A stretch of 64,000 nucleotides of DNA from Leptodesmis sichuanensis A121 (GTDB lineage: Bacteria; Cyanobacteriota; Cyanobacteriia; Leptolyngbyales; Leptolyngbyaceae). Each line of letters opens with the position of its first letter. Positions within the stretch are counted from its first letter, which is position 1. Positions 9,964 to 19,501 of the stretch are shown piece by piece. The stretch lies in assembly GCF_021379005.1 (NCBI RefSeq), contig NZ_CP075171.1, forward strand, positions 2,852,001 through 2,916,000. The letters are read 5' to 3'. Position numbers and translations under genes: made by a program. Under the pieces are notes generated by a model. That model was not told where the DNA came from. It searched no databases and was given only the letters and a program-made list of their open reading frames with translations.

Positions 9964-10920
9964 ATGAGCTTTGCCCTTCCCATAGTTTCCGTGATCATGC
10001 CCTGCTTTAACCAGGGTGCTTATTTGGATGAGGCGGTGGGAAGTGTTTTAGCTCAAACCTGTGAGAGCTTTGAAATTATTGTGATTAATGATGGTTCTAC
10101 GGATGAGGAGACTGTCCGGATTCTGGAAAAGTATGACAATCCAGAGTGGACAGTGCATAATGAGCAACTTCTAAAAAGTCATGAAAAGCCTAACCTGACT
10201 GTGATTCACACCCCTAATCGGGGGCCATCAGCGGCTCGTAATACGGGAATTCGGCAGGCAAAGGGACGTTATATTTTGCCCCTGGATGCAGACGATCGCA
10301 TTGCTCCCACTTACCTGGAAAAGGCGATCGCCATTCTGGATAGAGAACCCAATGTTGGTATTGTTTACTCTCAGGCTGAACTGTTTGGCGATCGTACAGA
10401 ACTGTTTGATCTGCCTCCCTACAGCTTCCCCGAAATTCTGTTAGGTAACATGATTGTTAATACCAGTCTGTACCGCAAGGCCGATTGGGAAAAGGTGGGC
10501 GGCTACAACGAGAATATGATCTGGGGCTGGGAAGATTACGATTTCTGGCTATCGCTAATTGAGCTAGGTCGAGAGGTCGTTCGCATTCCAGAGGTTCTCT
10601 ACTTCCATCGAGAATTGCCCAACTCCAGAAGCCAGCAGATGACCCGCGATTCCTGGGTCAAGAGTTATACCCAACTGTTTGCTAACCACTCTCAACTTTA
10701 TTCCACTCACATCAGTACTCTGTTTCAAGAGTTAGTTAATTTGAGGGATGATCTGCATCAAACTCATTGCCAATTGCACGATTTACAAGCGCAATTGCTG
10801 CGATCGCAAGCTATGGTTTCTGGGATGCAAAGTAGTAAATTTTGGCAACTGAGAAATCAGTGGTTCAAACTAAAGAAACGGCTAGGCTTTAAGGGAGGAG
10901 ATGATCTATTTCCGGTATGA
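9964..10920 (+). CDS. Family 2 glycosyltransferase
   Basis: The 318-residue GT2 enzyme has the N-terminal nucleotide-binding strand VSVIMPCFNQGAYLDEAV, the VINDGSTDEE motif near residue 40, the DXD-type metal site PLDADDRIAP near 110 and a late GWEDYDFWLSLIELG acceptor motif near 195. A coiled-coil segment (VNLRDDLHQTHCQLHDLQAQ) leads to the tail SSKFWQLRNQWFKLKKRLGF. The stop codon overlaps the next start as ATGA, so translation is probably coupled. The donor sugar cannot be deduced. Confidence 0.92.
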   Translation: MSFALPIVSVIMPCFNQGAYLDEAVGSVLAQTCESFEIIVINDGSTDEETVRILEKYDNPEWTVHNEQLLKSHEKPNLTVIHTPNRGPSAARNTGIRQAKGRYILPLDADDRIAPTYLEKAIAILDREPNVGIVYSQAELFGDRTELFDLPPYSFPEILLGNMIVNTSLYRKADWEKVGGYNENMIWGWEDYDFWLSLIELGREVVRIPEVLYFHRELPNSRSQQMTRDSWVKSYTQLFANHSQLYSTHISTLFQELVNLRDDLHQTHCQLHDLQAQLLRSQAMVSGMQSSKFWQLRNQWFKLKKRLGFKGGDDLFPV

Positions 10921-12716
10921 CTGTAGGATCTTCCCGATATATTCAAAAGCTTAGGAAACTGGGTCAAGCGTGGCAGGAACGAGGAACGCGAGGCTTTATT
11001 CGCTTTCTCTACGATCGCCTGAAGCTGCGTTTTCGGAAACACATCACCTATCCCCAATGGGTTGCTCAACATCGTTTCACTAAAGCCGATCGCATGGCTG
11101 CAGAACAGCAGATAGAACAGTGGAAACTGCGGCCTGTGTTTTCAATAATTCTGCCCGTCTATAACGTGGATGAGCGGTGGTTGCAGCAGGCGATCGAGTC
11201 AGTGCGGAAGCAAATTTATCCCGATTGGGAATTGTGCATTGCTGATGATGCCTCTACTCGACCCACGATTAAGCCGCTGTTGCTTCAGTACAGCAAACTG
11301 GATCCCCGCATTAAAGTGGTGTTTCGGGAAACCAATGGCAATATTGTGGCGGCCAGTAATTCAGCACTGGAACTGGCGACGGGTGATTACATTGCCCTCC
11401 TGGATCACGATGATGAACTGGCGATCGACGCACTTTACGAAAACGCCAAACTGATCAACCAGTATCCCGCAGCCGACTTTATCTACAGCGACGAAGATAA
11501 AATTGACATCAATGGCAAGCGCTCTGACCCCTTCTTTAAACCCGATTGGTCGCCAGACTACTTTCACTCCTGTATGTACACCTGTCATCTGGGAGTCTAC
11601 CGCACGAGTCTAATTCGGGAAATCGGTGGGTTTCGTCCCGGTTACGATGGTTCACAAGATTATGATCTGGTGTTGCGGGTGGTGGAAAAGACTAAAAACA
11701 TTTACCACATCCCCAAGATTTTATACCATTGGCGAATTATCTCTAGTTCTGTGACCTCCAGTGAGGAAGCCAAGCCCTGGGCCTATGAAGCAGCACAACG
11801 GGCTTTAACCGATATGGTGGCTCGCAGTCCCTATCCCGGTTGGGTGGAAGCAGGGCCGCGACCCGGATTCTACCGCATTCGTCGCGAGATTCTAGGGCAT
11901 CCCCTAATCAGTATTGTGATTCCCAGTGCTGGCACGGTGGCTGAAACAGTGGATGGCCCCCGCTGCCTGCTGGAGCATTGTGTTCAAAGCATTCGCGATC
12001 GCAGTTCCTACCGCAATTTCGAGATTGTCGTGGTGGATGGCTATGATATTCCGGAGCAGACCTTGAGCGCGATCGCTGGCCCGGACTTACGGGTGATACG
12101 CTGTGCCGATCCGTTTAACTTTGCTCAACGGATCAATCTGGGAGCTGACGCGGCCCAGGGAGAAATATTGTTACTGCTCAACGATGATATGGAAGTGCTG
12201 ACTCCAGATTGGCTGGAGTCGATGCTGGAGTTTGCCCAACAAACGGAAGTGGGAGCCGTCGGAGCCAAACTATTCTTCTCCAATGGCAACATTCAGCATG
12301 TGGGAGTAATGGTGTTAGGTGGGAATCCAGGCCATGCTTTCCGCAATGTGAATGGCGACCATCCCGGTTACTTCCTATCCAATCTGGTGAATCGGAACTA
12401 TCTTGCCATCACGGCAGCTTGCTTAATGATGCGTCGTGATCTGTTTCTGCAACTGGGTGGCATGGATGAAGCCTTTCCCTTGAATTACAATGACGTAGAT
12501 TTATGCCTGAAAGCCCACCAGGCGGGCTATCGCAATGTGGTGACTCCCTATGCCCAACTCATCCACTACGAATCTGCCAGTCGGGAACCGGGATTGCGGC
12601 CCAAGGAATGGCAGAAGCTAAACCAAAAGTGGCAGGCGTACTTCAAGACCCTGGGCGATAACGACCCTTATTACAATCCCAATTTGTCCCGCAATGAGGT
12701 TTTGTTTGAGCTTTAG
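10917..12716 (+). CDS. Glycosyltransferase with two GT2 domains
   Basis: The 599-residue protein contains two tandem GT2 domains. The first, about residues 70-290, has FSIILPVYNVDERWLQQAI, CIADDAST and the metal site ALLDHDDELA. The second, about 335-570, has ISIVIPSAG, IVVVDGYD, LLLLNDDMEVL and NYNDVDLCLKAHQAG. Enzymes of this layout usually extend rhamnan or O-antigen-like chains, with each domain adding one sugar. It overlaps the upstream gene by 4 bases (ATGA) and ends the operon; the next gene is convergent. Confidence 0.93.
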   Translation: MTVGSSRYIQKLRKLGQAWQERGTRGFIRFLYDRLKLRFRKHITYPQWVAQHRFTKADRMAAEQQIEQWKLRPVFSIILPVYNVDERWLQQAIESVRKQIYPDWELCIADDASTRPTIKPLLLQYSKLDPRIKVVFRETNGNIVAASNSALELATGDYIALLDHDDELAIDALYENAKLINQYPAADFIYSDEDKIDINGKRSDPFFKPDWSPDYFHSCMYTCHLGVYRTSLIREIGGFRPGYDGSQDYDLVLRVVEKTKNIYHIPKILYHWRIISSSVTSSEEAKPWAYEAAQRALTDMVARSPYPGWVEAGPRPGFYRIRREILGHPLISIVIPSAGTVAETVDGPRCLLEHCVQSIRDRSSYRNFEIVVVDGYDIPEQTLSAIAGPDLRVIRCADPFNFAQRINLGADAAQGEILLLLNDDMEVLTPDWLESMLEFAQQTEVGAVGAKLFFSNGNIQHVGVMVLGGNPGHAFRNVNGDHPGYFLSNLVNRNYLAITAACLMMRRDLFLQLGGMDEAFPLNYNDVDLCLKAHQAGYRNVVTPYAQLIHYESASREPGLRPKEWQKLNQKWQAYFKTLGDNDPYYNPNLSRNEVLFEL

Positions 12717-12728
12717 CCATGGCTGGGA

Positions 12729-12787
12729 TTGGGGGTGGGGATTGGGGATTAAGAAACGGCTTCACTCAGCGCTCAGCACTCAGCAGT
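12729..12787. repeat. Short tandem repeats (GGGGATT and CAGCACT types)
   Basis: The stretch contains GGGGATTGGGGATT followed by CAGCGCTCAGCACTCAGCA, both repeated with a period of 7. The first matches the CCCCAAT heptamer class known from cyanobacterial STRR sequences. It fills the gap between two convergent genes. Confidence 0.7.
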
Positions 12788-12800
12788 TGGCAACATCAGC

Positions 12801-13475
12801 TTAAGGAGTGGCCTGTTCTAGAGGCGGCTTATAGCCCCGTTCAAAGGCAAATCTGACCAGTTGGGAACGGTTTTCTAGTTCCAGTTTGTTAAGGATATTG
12901 CTGAGATGGGTTTGCACGGTGCGGGGGCTGACGAATAAGCGATCGCCGATTTGTTTGTTGGTATAGCCCTGAACGACTTCCCAAAATACCTTTTCTTCGG
13001 CAGGGGTGAGCGGCAACGATTTCGGAGTATTCGTTGTCGGTGTTTGAGCCGGCTTTCCTTCTGGTTTGGATTGCTGGATCAACCGGACAATTTCGGCATG
13101 GATGCGTCGCGATCGCTCTAATTGGGCCTCAATCTTAGCTAATAATTCTTTTGGCTCGAAGGGTTTAATTAAATAGTCATCCGCTCCCAACGAGTGACCA
13201 TAAACACGAGCATCCACTTCACCCCGACTGGACAGAAAAATGAAGGGCACCAGTTGACCGAGGCGGGTAGCCCGCAATCGACGGCAGAACTCAAAGCCAT
13301 CCATTTCCGGCATCATTACGTCAGACACCACCAAATCGGGGGGATCCTTCTCAAACATAGTGATGGCTTCCAGTCCAGAACTCACATTCTGCACGCTAAA
13401 GCCCCGCTTCTCTAAATAGCGTGTTAAGGCAGTACGCAAGGTTGTATCGTCATCAACGATAAGAACTTGTTTCAT
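12801..13475 (-). CDS. NarL-type response regulator (receiver plus LuxR helix-turn-helix)
   Basis: The 224-residue transcription regulator has a receiver domain with VLIVDDD at the start, the phosphorylated Asp in LVVSDVMMPEMDG near residue 53 and the Lys in YLIKPFEPKELLA near 105. A linker rich in Pro and Thr leads to a LuxR-type helix-turn-helix, LTPAEEKVFWEVVQGYTNK through VSPRTVQTHLSNILNKL. The ATG at 13475 is chosen because AGGTGA lies 8 bases upstream; a GTG 12 bases further up is also possible. It resembles cyanobacterial and plastid Ycf29-type regulators, but the target genes are unknown. No kinase gene is adjacent. Confidence 0.9.
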   Translation of the reverse strand: MKQVLIVDDDTTLRTALTRYLEKRGFSVQNVSSGLEAITMFEKDPPDLVVSDVMMPEMDGFEFCRRLRATRLGQLVPFIFLSSRGEVDARVYGHSLGADDYLIKPFEPKELLAKIEAQLERSRRIHAEIVRLIQQSKPEGKPAQTPTTNTPKSLPLTPAEEKVFWEVVQGYTNKQIGDRLFVSPRTVQTHLSNILNKLELENRSQLVRFAFERGYKPPLEQATP

Positions 13476-13658
13476 CTGGAACTTCACCTGATGTTTGGAC
13501 TATTAGGCTTAAAGTACCCAGCAGGCTGCTAAAAATCGTGCAATTTGCTCAAAATACACAGTTATATTGCCCTAGCTGAGCTAACCTAACCACACCGCTG
13601 CTGCGATGATCACACCTGTGGAAGGTATGATTTGCCTTGAGAAACAGGAGCAACACAG

Positions 13659-15083
13659 ATGACTTACGAAAAAATTACTCCTCCCAGTACAGGCTCGACG
13701 ATCACATTTCAAGATGGAGAACCTGTTGTCCCAGATAATCCCATTATTCCGTTTATCCGAGGGGATGGAACGGGAATTGATCTCTGGCCCGCCTCTCAAC
13801 GAGTGTTTGATGCGGCGGTGGCGGCGGCCTATGGGGGAAAACGCCAAATTTCCTGGTTTAAGGTTTATGCCGGAGACGAAGCCTGCGATCTGTATGGGAC
13901 CTATCAATACCTGCCAGAAGACACACTGACGGCGATTCAAACCTACGGAGTCGCAATTAAAGGCCCCCTGACGACTCCCATTGGCGGTGGAATTCGCTCG
14001 CTTAACGTCGCTCTCCGCCAGATCTTTGACCTCTATGCCTGCATTCGTCCCTGCCGCTATTACGAGGGCACTCCTTCTCCTCACAAAAATCCCGAAAAAC
14101 TGGATGTAATTATCTACCGGGAAAATACTGAAGATATTTATCTGGGGATTGAGTGGCGGCAAGGAACAGAAATTTGCGATCGCCTGATCAAGATCCTGAA
14201 CGAGGATTTAATTCCTGCGACTCCTGAACATGGGAAAAAACGGATTCCCTTAGATGCGGGGATTGGCATCAAACCCATTAGCAAATCTGGCTCCCAGCGG
14301 CTGGTGCGACGAGCGATTAAACACGCCCTGCGGTTGCCCAAGCAGAAACAGATGGTGACGCTGGTGCATAAAGGCAACATTATGAAGTACACCGAGGGAG
14401 CTTTCCGCGACTGGGGCTATGAGTTAGCCACTACGGAATTTCGGGCGGAGTGTGTAACCGAACGGGAATCCTGGATTCTCAGTAATAAGGAGAAAAAGCC
14501 AGACATAACGCTGGAAGAAAATGCCCGGATGATTGAACCGGGATTTGATGCTCTGACGATCGAGAAGCGCGAACAGATTACTCAGGAAGTCAAACAGGTG
14601 CTGGACTCGATCTGGGAAACCCACGGGCAAGGCCAGTGGAAAGATAAGGTGATGGTCAACGATCGCATTGCCGACAGTATCTTCCAACAGATCCAGACCC
14701 GTCCCGACGAGTACTCCATCCTGGCCACCATGAACCTGAACGGGGACTATCTCTCGGATGCAGCGGCGGCGATCGTTGGCGGTTTGGGCATGGGGCCAGG
14801 AGCCAATATCGGGGATGCCTGTGCAATTTTTGAAGCGACACATGGCACGGCTCCTAAGCATGCTGGCCTCGATCGGGTCAATCCTGGTTCTCTGATTCTC
14901 TCCGGTGTGATGATGCTGGAATATCTCGGCTGGCAGGAAGCGGCTGATCTAATCAAAAAAGGACTGGGAGCCGCGATCGCCAACCGGGAAGTGACCTACG
15001 ACCTGGCGCGGTTGATGGATCCTCCTGTTGAGCCACCCCTGAAATGTTCTGAATTTGCGGAAGCGATTATCAGACACTTCTAA
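13659..15083 (+). CDS. icd: NADP-dependent isocitrate dehydrogenase
   Basis: The 474-residue enzyme converts isocitrate and NADP+ to 2-oxoglutarate, CO2 and NADPH in the cytosol, feeding the GS-GOGAT nitrogen pathway. Seen are [18 protein letters not shown] at the start, the substrate-loop Ser in [27 protein letters not shown], and the nucleotide-site segment [12 protein letters not shown]. The length exceeds the E. coli enzyme because of an insertion around residues 270-330 (rich in Lys and Glu), as in other cyanobacterial enzymes. The start ATG has an AGGAG element just upstream. I looked for an NtcA site (GTA-N8-TAC) in the 170 bases upstream and did not find a clear one. Confidence 0.96.
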   Translation: MTYEKITPPSTGSTITFQDGEPVVPDNPIIPFIRGDGTGIDLWPASQRVFDAAVAAAYGGKRQISWFKVYAGDEACDLYGTYQYLPEDTLTAIQTYGVAIKGPLTTPIGGGIRSLNVALRQIFDLYACIRPCRYYEGTPSPHKNPEKLDVIIYRENTEDIYLGIEWRQGTEICDRLIKILNEDLIPATPEHGKKRIPLDAGIGIKPISKSGSQRLVRRAIKHALRLPKQKQMVTLVHKGNIMKYTEGAFRDWGYELATTEFRAECVTERESWILSNKEKKPDITLEENARMIEPGFDALTIEKREQITQEVKQVLDSIWETHGQGQWKDKVMVNDRIADSIFQQIQTRPDEYSILATMNLNGDYLSDAAAAIVGGLGMGPGANIGDACAIFEATHGTAPKHAGLDRVNPGSLILSGVMMLEYLGWQEAADLIKKGLGAAIANREVTYDLARLMDPPVEPPLKCSEFAEAIIRHF

Positions 15084-15094
15084 AGTGATCAGGA

Positions 15095-15142
15095 ATCGGG
15101 TGTCAGGGATCAGGTTTATTCCACCCGATCCCTGATCCCTGA
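15095..15142. terminator. Stem-loop between convergent genes icd and the PEP-CTERM gene
   Basis: TCAGGGATCAGG (15103-15114) pairs exactly with CCTGATCCCTGA (15131-15142). An alternative pairing joins ATCGGGTG (15095-15102) to CACCCGAT (15122-15129). The repeated ATCCCTG heptamer suggests it arose from tandem repeats. No strong T-run follows, so termination is a likely but unproven role. Confidence 0.55.
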
Positions 15143-15181
15143 TCCCTGTTCTCTACAATCCCCCTTCAAACGAGGAGGAGA

Positions 15182-16051
15182 TTAGCTAGCTGTTCCTTCC
15201 TTCCGGCGGCGCATCCGCTTTAAGCCACCGATCGCGGCAATGCCCAGAGCGGCCCCTCCCATGGTCATGGGTTCAGGAGCGGCAGAGGCAGAGTAAGCTA
15301 TGCCATCATTACCACACTCCATGTAGATATTGGCCAGGAAGGAACTGCTGGGCAGGAGGGACTTGTCAATACTAAAGCCGAATATCTGACTGCCCATATT
15401 GGCACCGAAGTTCAACCCCATGGCGCTGAGAGCATCAGCCGTGAGCAGGTTAACATCTCCAATTTTGGTGCCTGATGCGATCGAGTTTTGAATACTGCCA
15501 GTTCCGTAGTAGTTAAAAGCGGCCTCTTTAGTCGCCAGGGCAGAACCCTGAGTTTGATCTTTGTTAAAACCAGCGTTGTAGTATTGTTGCAAGCTTCTGT
15601 ATCCAAGGTTCTGCAGAGCAACACTTTGAGTTTGCACTCCAGAATAAAGCCCTAAAGCTACTGGAGAATCGTTGCTGGCAGCAAAGCGCACCGCAAACAT
15701 TTCCCCTGCAGCGACCGCCTCATTGAATTTTTTGCCAGAGAAGTTAAAGAATAAATCGCCCCAGCTAACGGTACCGTTTGCCGCACCGTTCTCTTTCACA
15801 CCTGCTAACGAGGCACCCCCGTTGATGGCCACAAAGAGTTTGTTATCCCGGATAGTCATGGCCATGGCCCGAATGTCATAGGCGGTGCCACCGGATCCGT
15901 CACCTTTCGCATCATATTGATAGTTCCAGCTAGCACCTAATTCTGGAACGTTTGCAGTTTGTGCAGGTGCGGCATTGGCATTCAGGACAGGAGCTATGCT
16001 GAAGAGAGCCGCGCTACCAGTCAGAGTTGCGATCGCTGTTGTCCATTTCAT
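15182..16051 (-). CDS. PEP-CTERM-anchored surface protein
   Basis: The 289-residue protein has an N-terminal signal peptide (hydrophobic run after MKWTTAIA, cleavage near NANAAPA). Its C-terminus is a classical PEP-CTERM tripartite tail: APEPMTM, a Gly/Ala-rich membrane span and RMRRRK. Such tails are recognised by exosortase, which cuts the protein in the membrane and passes it to the surface. The body has repeated beta-strand pattern and the segment MECGNDGIAYS directly before the tail. The ligand or partner is unknown, and no exosortase gene lies in the window. An inverted repeat sits about 55 bases upstream of the start. Confidence 0.85.
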   Translation of the reverse strand: MKWTTAIATLTGSAALFSIAPVLNANAAPAQTANVPELGASWNYQYDAKGDGSGGTAYDIRAMAMTIRDNKLFVAINGGASLAGVKENGAANGTVSWGDLFFNFSGKKFNEAVAAGEMFAVRFAASNDSPVALGLYSGVQTQSVALQNLGYRSLQQYYNAGFNKDQTQGSALATKEAAFNYYGTGSIQNSIASGTKIGDVNLLTADALSAMGLNFGANMGSQIFGFSIDKSLLPSSSFLANIYMECGNDGIAYSASAAPEPMTMGGAALGIAAIGGLKRMRRRKEGTAS

Positions 16052-16481
16052 GATTAATTCAGCCTTTTGGTGAGATTGTGAGATTGGCAGAGCAGATGAA
16101 ATATGTTCACTGTGAACCTGTTTACATCTTTCCCTACGGTACTCTGTTTGCTCACTCTGACAGGTGAAATTCCCTCTAAAAAGGCTTATCTAAATTCAAA
16201 GACAAGATAAATATTGACTGAAATAAACGGTGAGTTATTCAGTATATTTTCACACATCAATTTGGGAAATAAGAAATAACACGTAGGCGCAACTTACCAG
16301 TGCTATCCAAACTGGCCCAATCTTCCTAATATCTCCGTAATGCTCCGTAATGACGACTACGCTACCTGAGGTGTTGAGGTTCTGCCGTTTTGATTAGCAG
16401 CACGGGGGCCTGTGTTCTCAGAGGAACGAGCTATAGTGGGGAGTGGTTACAGTTCGGTATGGCCCGGTTATACACAATGGT
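16052..16481. other. Divergent intergenic region with no gene
   Basis: The 430 bases between the PEP-CTERM gene and the amidase gene carry an inverted repeat at 16105-16117 and otherwise show no ORF or RNA that I recognise. Confidence 0.5.
16105..16117. promoter_or_regulatory. Perfect inverted repeat, possible operator for the PEP-CTERM gene
   Basis: GTTCAC-T-GTGAAC lies 54-66 bases upstream of the start of the minus-strand surface-protein gene. Size and symmetry suit a dimeric repressor or activator. It is only one occurrence and could be chance. Confidence 0.35.
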
Positions 16482-17897
16482 ATGGATGCAGTTGATTTAG
16501 CATTTACTTCAGCGTTAGAGCAGGCCCGCCTGATCCGTCAGAAAGAAATTTCTCCCCTGGAGTTAGTTCAAGTTTATTTGGAGCGAATTCAACGCCTCGA
16601 TCGCAGGTTGGGCAGCTATGTCACAGTCGCCGCAGAGTCAGCGATCGCGGATGCCCAAGCCAAAACCGAGGCACTGGTTAATACTGCTGTCGATGAATTG
16701 CCTCCCTTTTATGGTGTGCCCATTTCCATTAAAGATTTGAATATGGTGGCTGGCTTGCCCTGCACGTTCGGGCTGCGGGTGCTGAAGCAACGCATTGCCA
16801 CGCAGGATGATGGGATTGTTAAACGCATTAAGCAAGCTGGATTTATTATTCTGGGTAAAACCGCCACTTCAGAAATGGGAACTTTGCCCTATACCGAACC
16901 TAAAGGATTTCCTCCTGCCCGCAATCCCTGGCATCTGGACTATACGCCTGGTGGATCGAGTGGAGGAGCTGCCGCCGCGACAGCAGCCGGTTTGAGTCCT
17001 GTGGCTCAAGGATCGGATGGAGGCGGCTCGATTCGGGGGCCAGCTTTTTGCTGTGGATTGGTGGGTATTAAGCCTTCACGGGGGCGAATCAGCTTTGCAC
17101 CGTTGGGCGATCGCTTAAATGGCATTGCTACCAATGGTCCTCTAGCGCGAAATGTGGCTGATGCAGCGGCTTTATTGGATGTCATGTCTGGTTATGTACC
17201 GGGGGATCCTTACTGGCTTCCGGAGCCAGAACCGTCCTTTCTGGCTGCTACTGAGCGTCCACCCCATCCCCTCAAAATTGCCTTCTCAACTGGGATGCCG
17301 CCGATCGGGGAGGCGGACGCAGTCTGTCAACAGGCCGTTCTGGATACAGCTCACTTGCTGGAACAATTGGGACATCATGTGGAACCTGGCTGTCCAACTG
17401 GAACAGAGAAATTAGAAAAGCCCTTTACCACAGTGTTCCAGGCTGTTTTAAATGAAGCTGGAGTGCCAGAAATCTTTCTGGAGAAGATGAACCGCTGGTT
17501 TTCCATTCGGGCGCGGTTCTGTTCCTGTGGCAAATATTTGCGAGCCGTCGATCAAATGCAAATCATTGCTCGTGAGATTGTTTCTTTCTTTGATGCGGTG
17601 GATGTATTGCTGCTGCCCACATATTTGCATTCGACTATCCGGGTGGGGGAGTGGGTCAACCTTCGACCTGCAAAGAATTTCAGGAAGATTGTTGAATGGA
17701 TTGCCCCCTGCCCACCGTTTAATGCTACTGGTCAGCCCGCGATCGCCATTCCCACAGGTTTTGATCCGAATGGTTTGCCTGTTGGAGTTCAACTTGTAGG
17801 CCGTCCTGCCGCTGAAGCTACCTTGATTTCTCTAGCCGCCCAAATCGAAGCCGCCCAACCCTGGAGCCAGCATCGTCCAGCATTTGCAAGGGAGTGA
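16482..17897 (+). CDS. Amidase (amidase signature family)
   Basis: The 471-residue enzyme hydrolyses an amide bond. The Ser-cisSer-Lys triad is visible: the Lys in YGVPISIKDLNMV, the cis-Ser in TPGGSSGGAAAA, and the nucleophile in QGSDGGGSIRGPA. The rest of the core (GLVGIKPSRGRIS, ATNGPLARNVADAA) matches the family. It is not obviously GatA, since no gatB or gatC is adjacent and the C-terminal half resembles general or 6-aminohexanoate-type amidases. The ATG at 16482 gives the usual family N-terminus; a GTG at 16443 would add 13 residues. The substrate is unknown. Confidence 0.88.
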   Translation: MDAVDLAFTSALEQARLIRQKEISPLELVQVYLERIQRLDRRLGSYVTVAAESAIADAQAKTEALVNTAVDELPPFYGVPISIKDLNMVAGLPCTFGLRVLKQRIATQDDGIVKRIKQAGFIILGKTATSEMGTLPYTEPKGFPPARNPWHLDYTPGGSSGGAAAATAAGLSPVAQGSDGGGSIRGPAFCCGLVGIKPSRGRISFAPLGDRLNGIATNGPLARNVADAAALLDVMSGYVPGDPYWLPEPEPSFLAATERPPHPLKIAFSTGMPPIGEADAVCQQAVLDTAHLLEQLGHHVEPGCPTGTEKLEKPFTTVFQAVLNEAGVPEIFLEKMNRWFSIRARFCSCGKYLRAVDQMQIIAREIVSFFDAVDVLLLPTYLHSTIRVGEWVNLRPAKNFRKIVEWIAPCPPFNATGQPAIAIPTGFDPNGLPVGVQLVGRPAAEATLISLAAQIEAAQPWSQHRPAFARE

Positions 17898-17986
17898 GGG
17901 GTGATGGGGTGACGAGAGGCGGGGAGGATGAGAAAGAAGCTTGAACTTAAAGCTCAAAATTTAGAACTCAAAACTCCCATCACTCT
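17898..17986. repeat. Low-complexity repeat spacer between convergent genes
   Basis: GGGGTGATGGGGTGA is followed by imperfect direct repeats of AAAGCTCAAAATTTAGAACTC type. These short dispersed repeats recur elsewhere in the window. No gene is present. Confidence 0.55.
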
Positions 17987-19357
17987 TCACTTCTGTTTGA
18001 GTCGCCAGCCAGGCTTGACAACTTGATGGCAGCGGGCGATGACGAGGGCATCGTTGGGCACATCCTCTGTAACCGTAGAGCCAGCCGCGATCGTGACATC
18101 TTCGCCGATCGTCAGGGGAGCAACCAGGACGCTGTTGGAACCTGTTTTGGTGCGATCGCCAATTTTTGTCTGATGCTTCTTCACCCCGTCATAGTTGGCG
18201 GTGATGGTTCCCGCACCGATATTGACTTGATTTCCAGCCGTGGTGTCTCCCAGGTAGGACAGGTGAGCAACATTGGTACGATCGCCCAACTTGGTATTTT
18301 TGAGTTCCACAAAATTGCCAATTCGGCAGGCCGAACCAACTTCTACATGACCGCGCAGGTGACTATAAGGCCCAATTCGGCTATTTTGAGCGATCGCACT
18401 ATTGATCACTACGGAATAGAGCACCGTGACATTTTGACTAATCTGGCTATTTTCAATCAAACTTCCGGGGCCGATGCGACTGCCTGCCTCAATCTGAGTG
18501 TGGCCCCGGAGATGAGTTTGGGGTTCGATGACGACATCGGCAGCAAGTTGAACCGTGTCATCAATGGTGATGCTGTTTGGATCGACCAGCGTTACTCCCT
18601 GCTTCATCCAGTTCTCTTTGATCCGGTCTTGCAAAATGCTGTAGGCTTCGGCCAATTGTTTGCGATCGTTGATTCCCAGAATCTCCTGGTAATCCTCCAC
18701 ATCCACCACCATAACTGGCTCCATATAGTTCACGGCATCCGTCAGGTAGTATTCTTTTTGATCATTCTCTGCCGTCAGTTTGGGTAAGATCCGTGCCAGT
18801 TCTGCCCACCGAAAACAGTACACCCCGGCGTTGATGCGGCGATTTTGCTTCTGGGCTGGTGTGCAATCCCGATCTTCGACAATTTGTTGCAAGATATTTT
18901 GACCATTGCAAAAAACACGCCCATATCCCTTTGGATTAGGCAGGTGAGCAGCCAGCAATGTTGCCGCATTCTGATTTTCTTGATGGGTACGTAGCAAGGC
19001 TTGTAGTGTTTCAGGACGGAGTAAGGGCACGTCTCCGTTCAAGACCAATAAATCGCCGTCAAAGCCATCCAGGTAAGGAAGGAGTTGCTGAGCGGCATGA
19101 CCTGTCCCCAGTTGTTCAGGTTGCTCCACAAATTCTAAGGGGGAGAGCAGGCCACCCTCGACTTTTTGGTTCAGGGCTTCGATGACCAATTCCCGGCGAT
19201 AGCCCACAATTACGAGTCGGCGCACAGGTTGGAGGTCTTGCACACTGTTTAATACCCATTCCACCAGGGAACGTCCTCCCAGTTGGTGTAGAACCTTGGG
19301 CAAATCGGATTTCATTCGGGTTCCACGACCAGCCGCCAAAATTGCTACTGCTACCAT
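17987..19357 (-). CDS. glmU: Bifunctional UDP-GlcNAc pyrophosphorylase / glucosamine-1-phosphate acetyltransferase
   Basis: The 456-residue enzyme makes UDP-N-acetylglucosamine for peptidoglycan and lipopolysaccharide from glucosamine-1-phosphate, acetyl-CoA and UTP. The N-terminal uridylyltransferase has [18 protein letters not shown] (residues 7-24) and the metal-site segment VLNGDVPLL near 105. The C-terminal half, from about residue 250, is a left-handed beta-helix of hexapeptide repeats ending in [18 protein letters not shown] and [16 protein letters not shown]. The length equals that of the family. The start ATG is unambiguous. UDP-GlcNAc is a likely donor for the glycosyltransferases at the left of the window. 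Confidence 0.97.
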   Translation of the reverse strand: MVAVAILAAGRGTRMKSDLPKVLHQLGGRSLVEWVLNSVQDLQPVRRLVIVGYRRELVIEALNQKVEGGLLSPLEFVEQPEQLGTGHAAQQLLPYLDGFDGDLLVLNGDVPLLRPETLQALLRTHQENQNAATLLAAHLPNPKGYGRVFCNGQNILQQIVEDRDCTPAQKQNRRINAGVYCFRWAELARILPKLTAENDQKEYYLTDAVNYMEPVMVVDVEDYQEILGINDRKQLAEAYSILQDRIKENWMKQGVTLVDPNSITIDDTVQLAADVVIEPQTHLRGHTQIEAGSRIGPGSLIENSQISQNVTVLYSVVINSAIAQNSRIGPYSHLRGHVEVGSACRIGNFVELKNTKLGDRTNVAHLSYLGDTTAGNQVNIGAGTITANYDGVKKHQTKIGDRTKTGSNSVLVAPLTIGEDVTIAAGSTVTEDVPNDALVIARCHQVVKPGWRLKQK

Positions 19358-19501
19358 CCTTCTCTCAGCCTGTTTTATTGCTTGATTCCGTTTCTAAGCT
19401 TATCCCAGGCGATTCAGTAAGTGGACAAAAATATGGGGCGAGATGGAATAGCCATGATTTCTTGTCCTCTACCAGCGATCGAGTCAGGCCATCTTGCCAG
19501 T

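Noticed and set aside
13500-13658. NtcA-type site (GTA-N8-TAC) upstream of icd
   Set aside because: I searched by eye and did not find a clear match.
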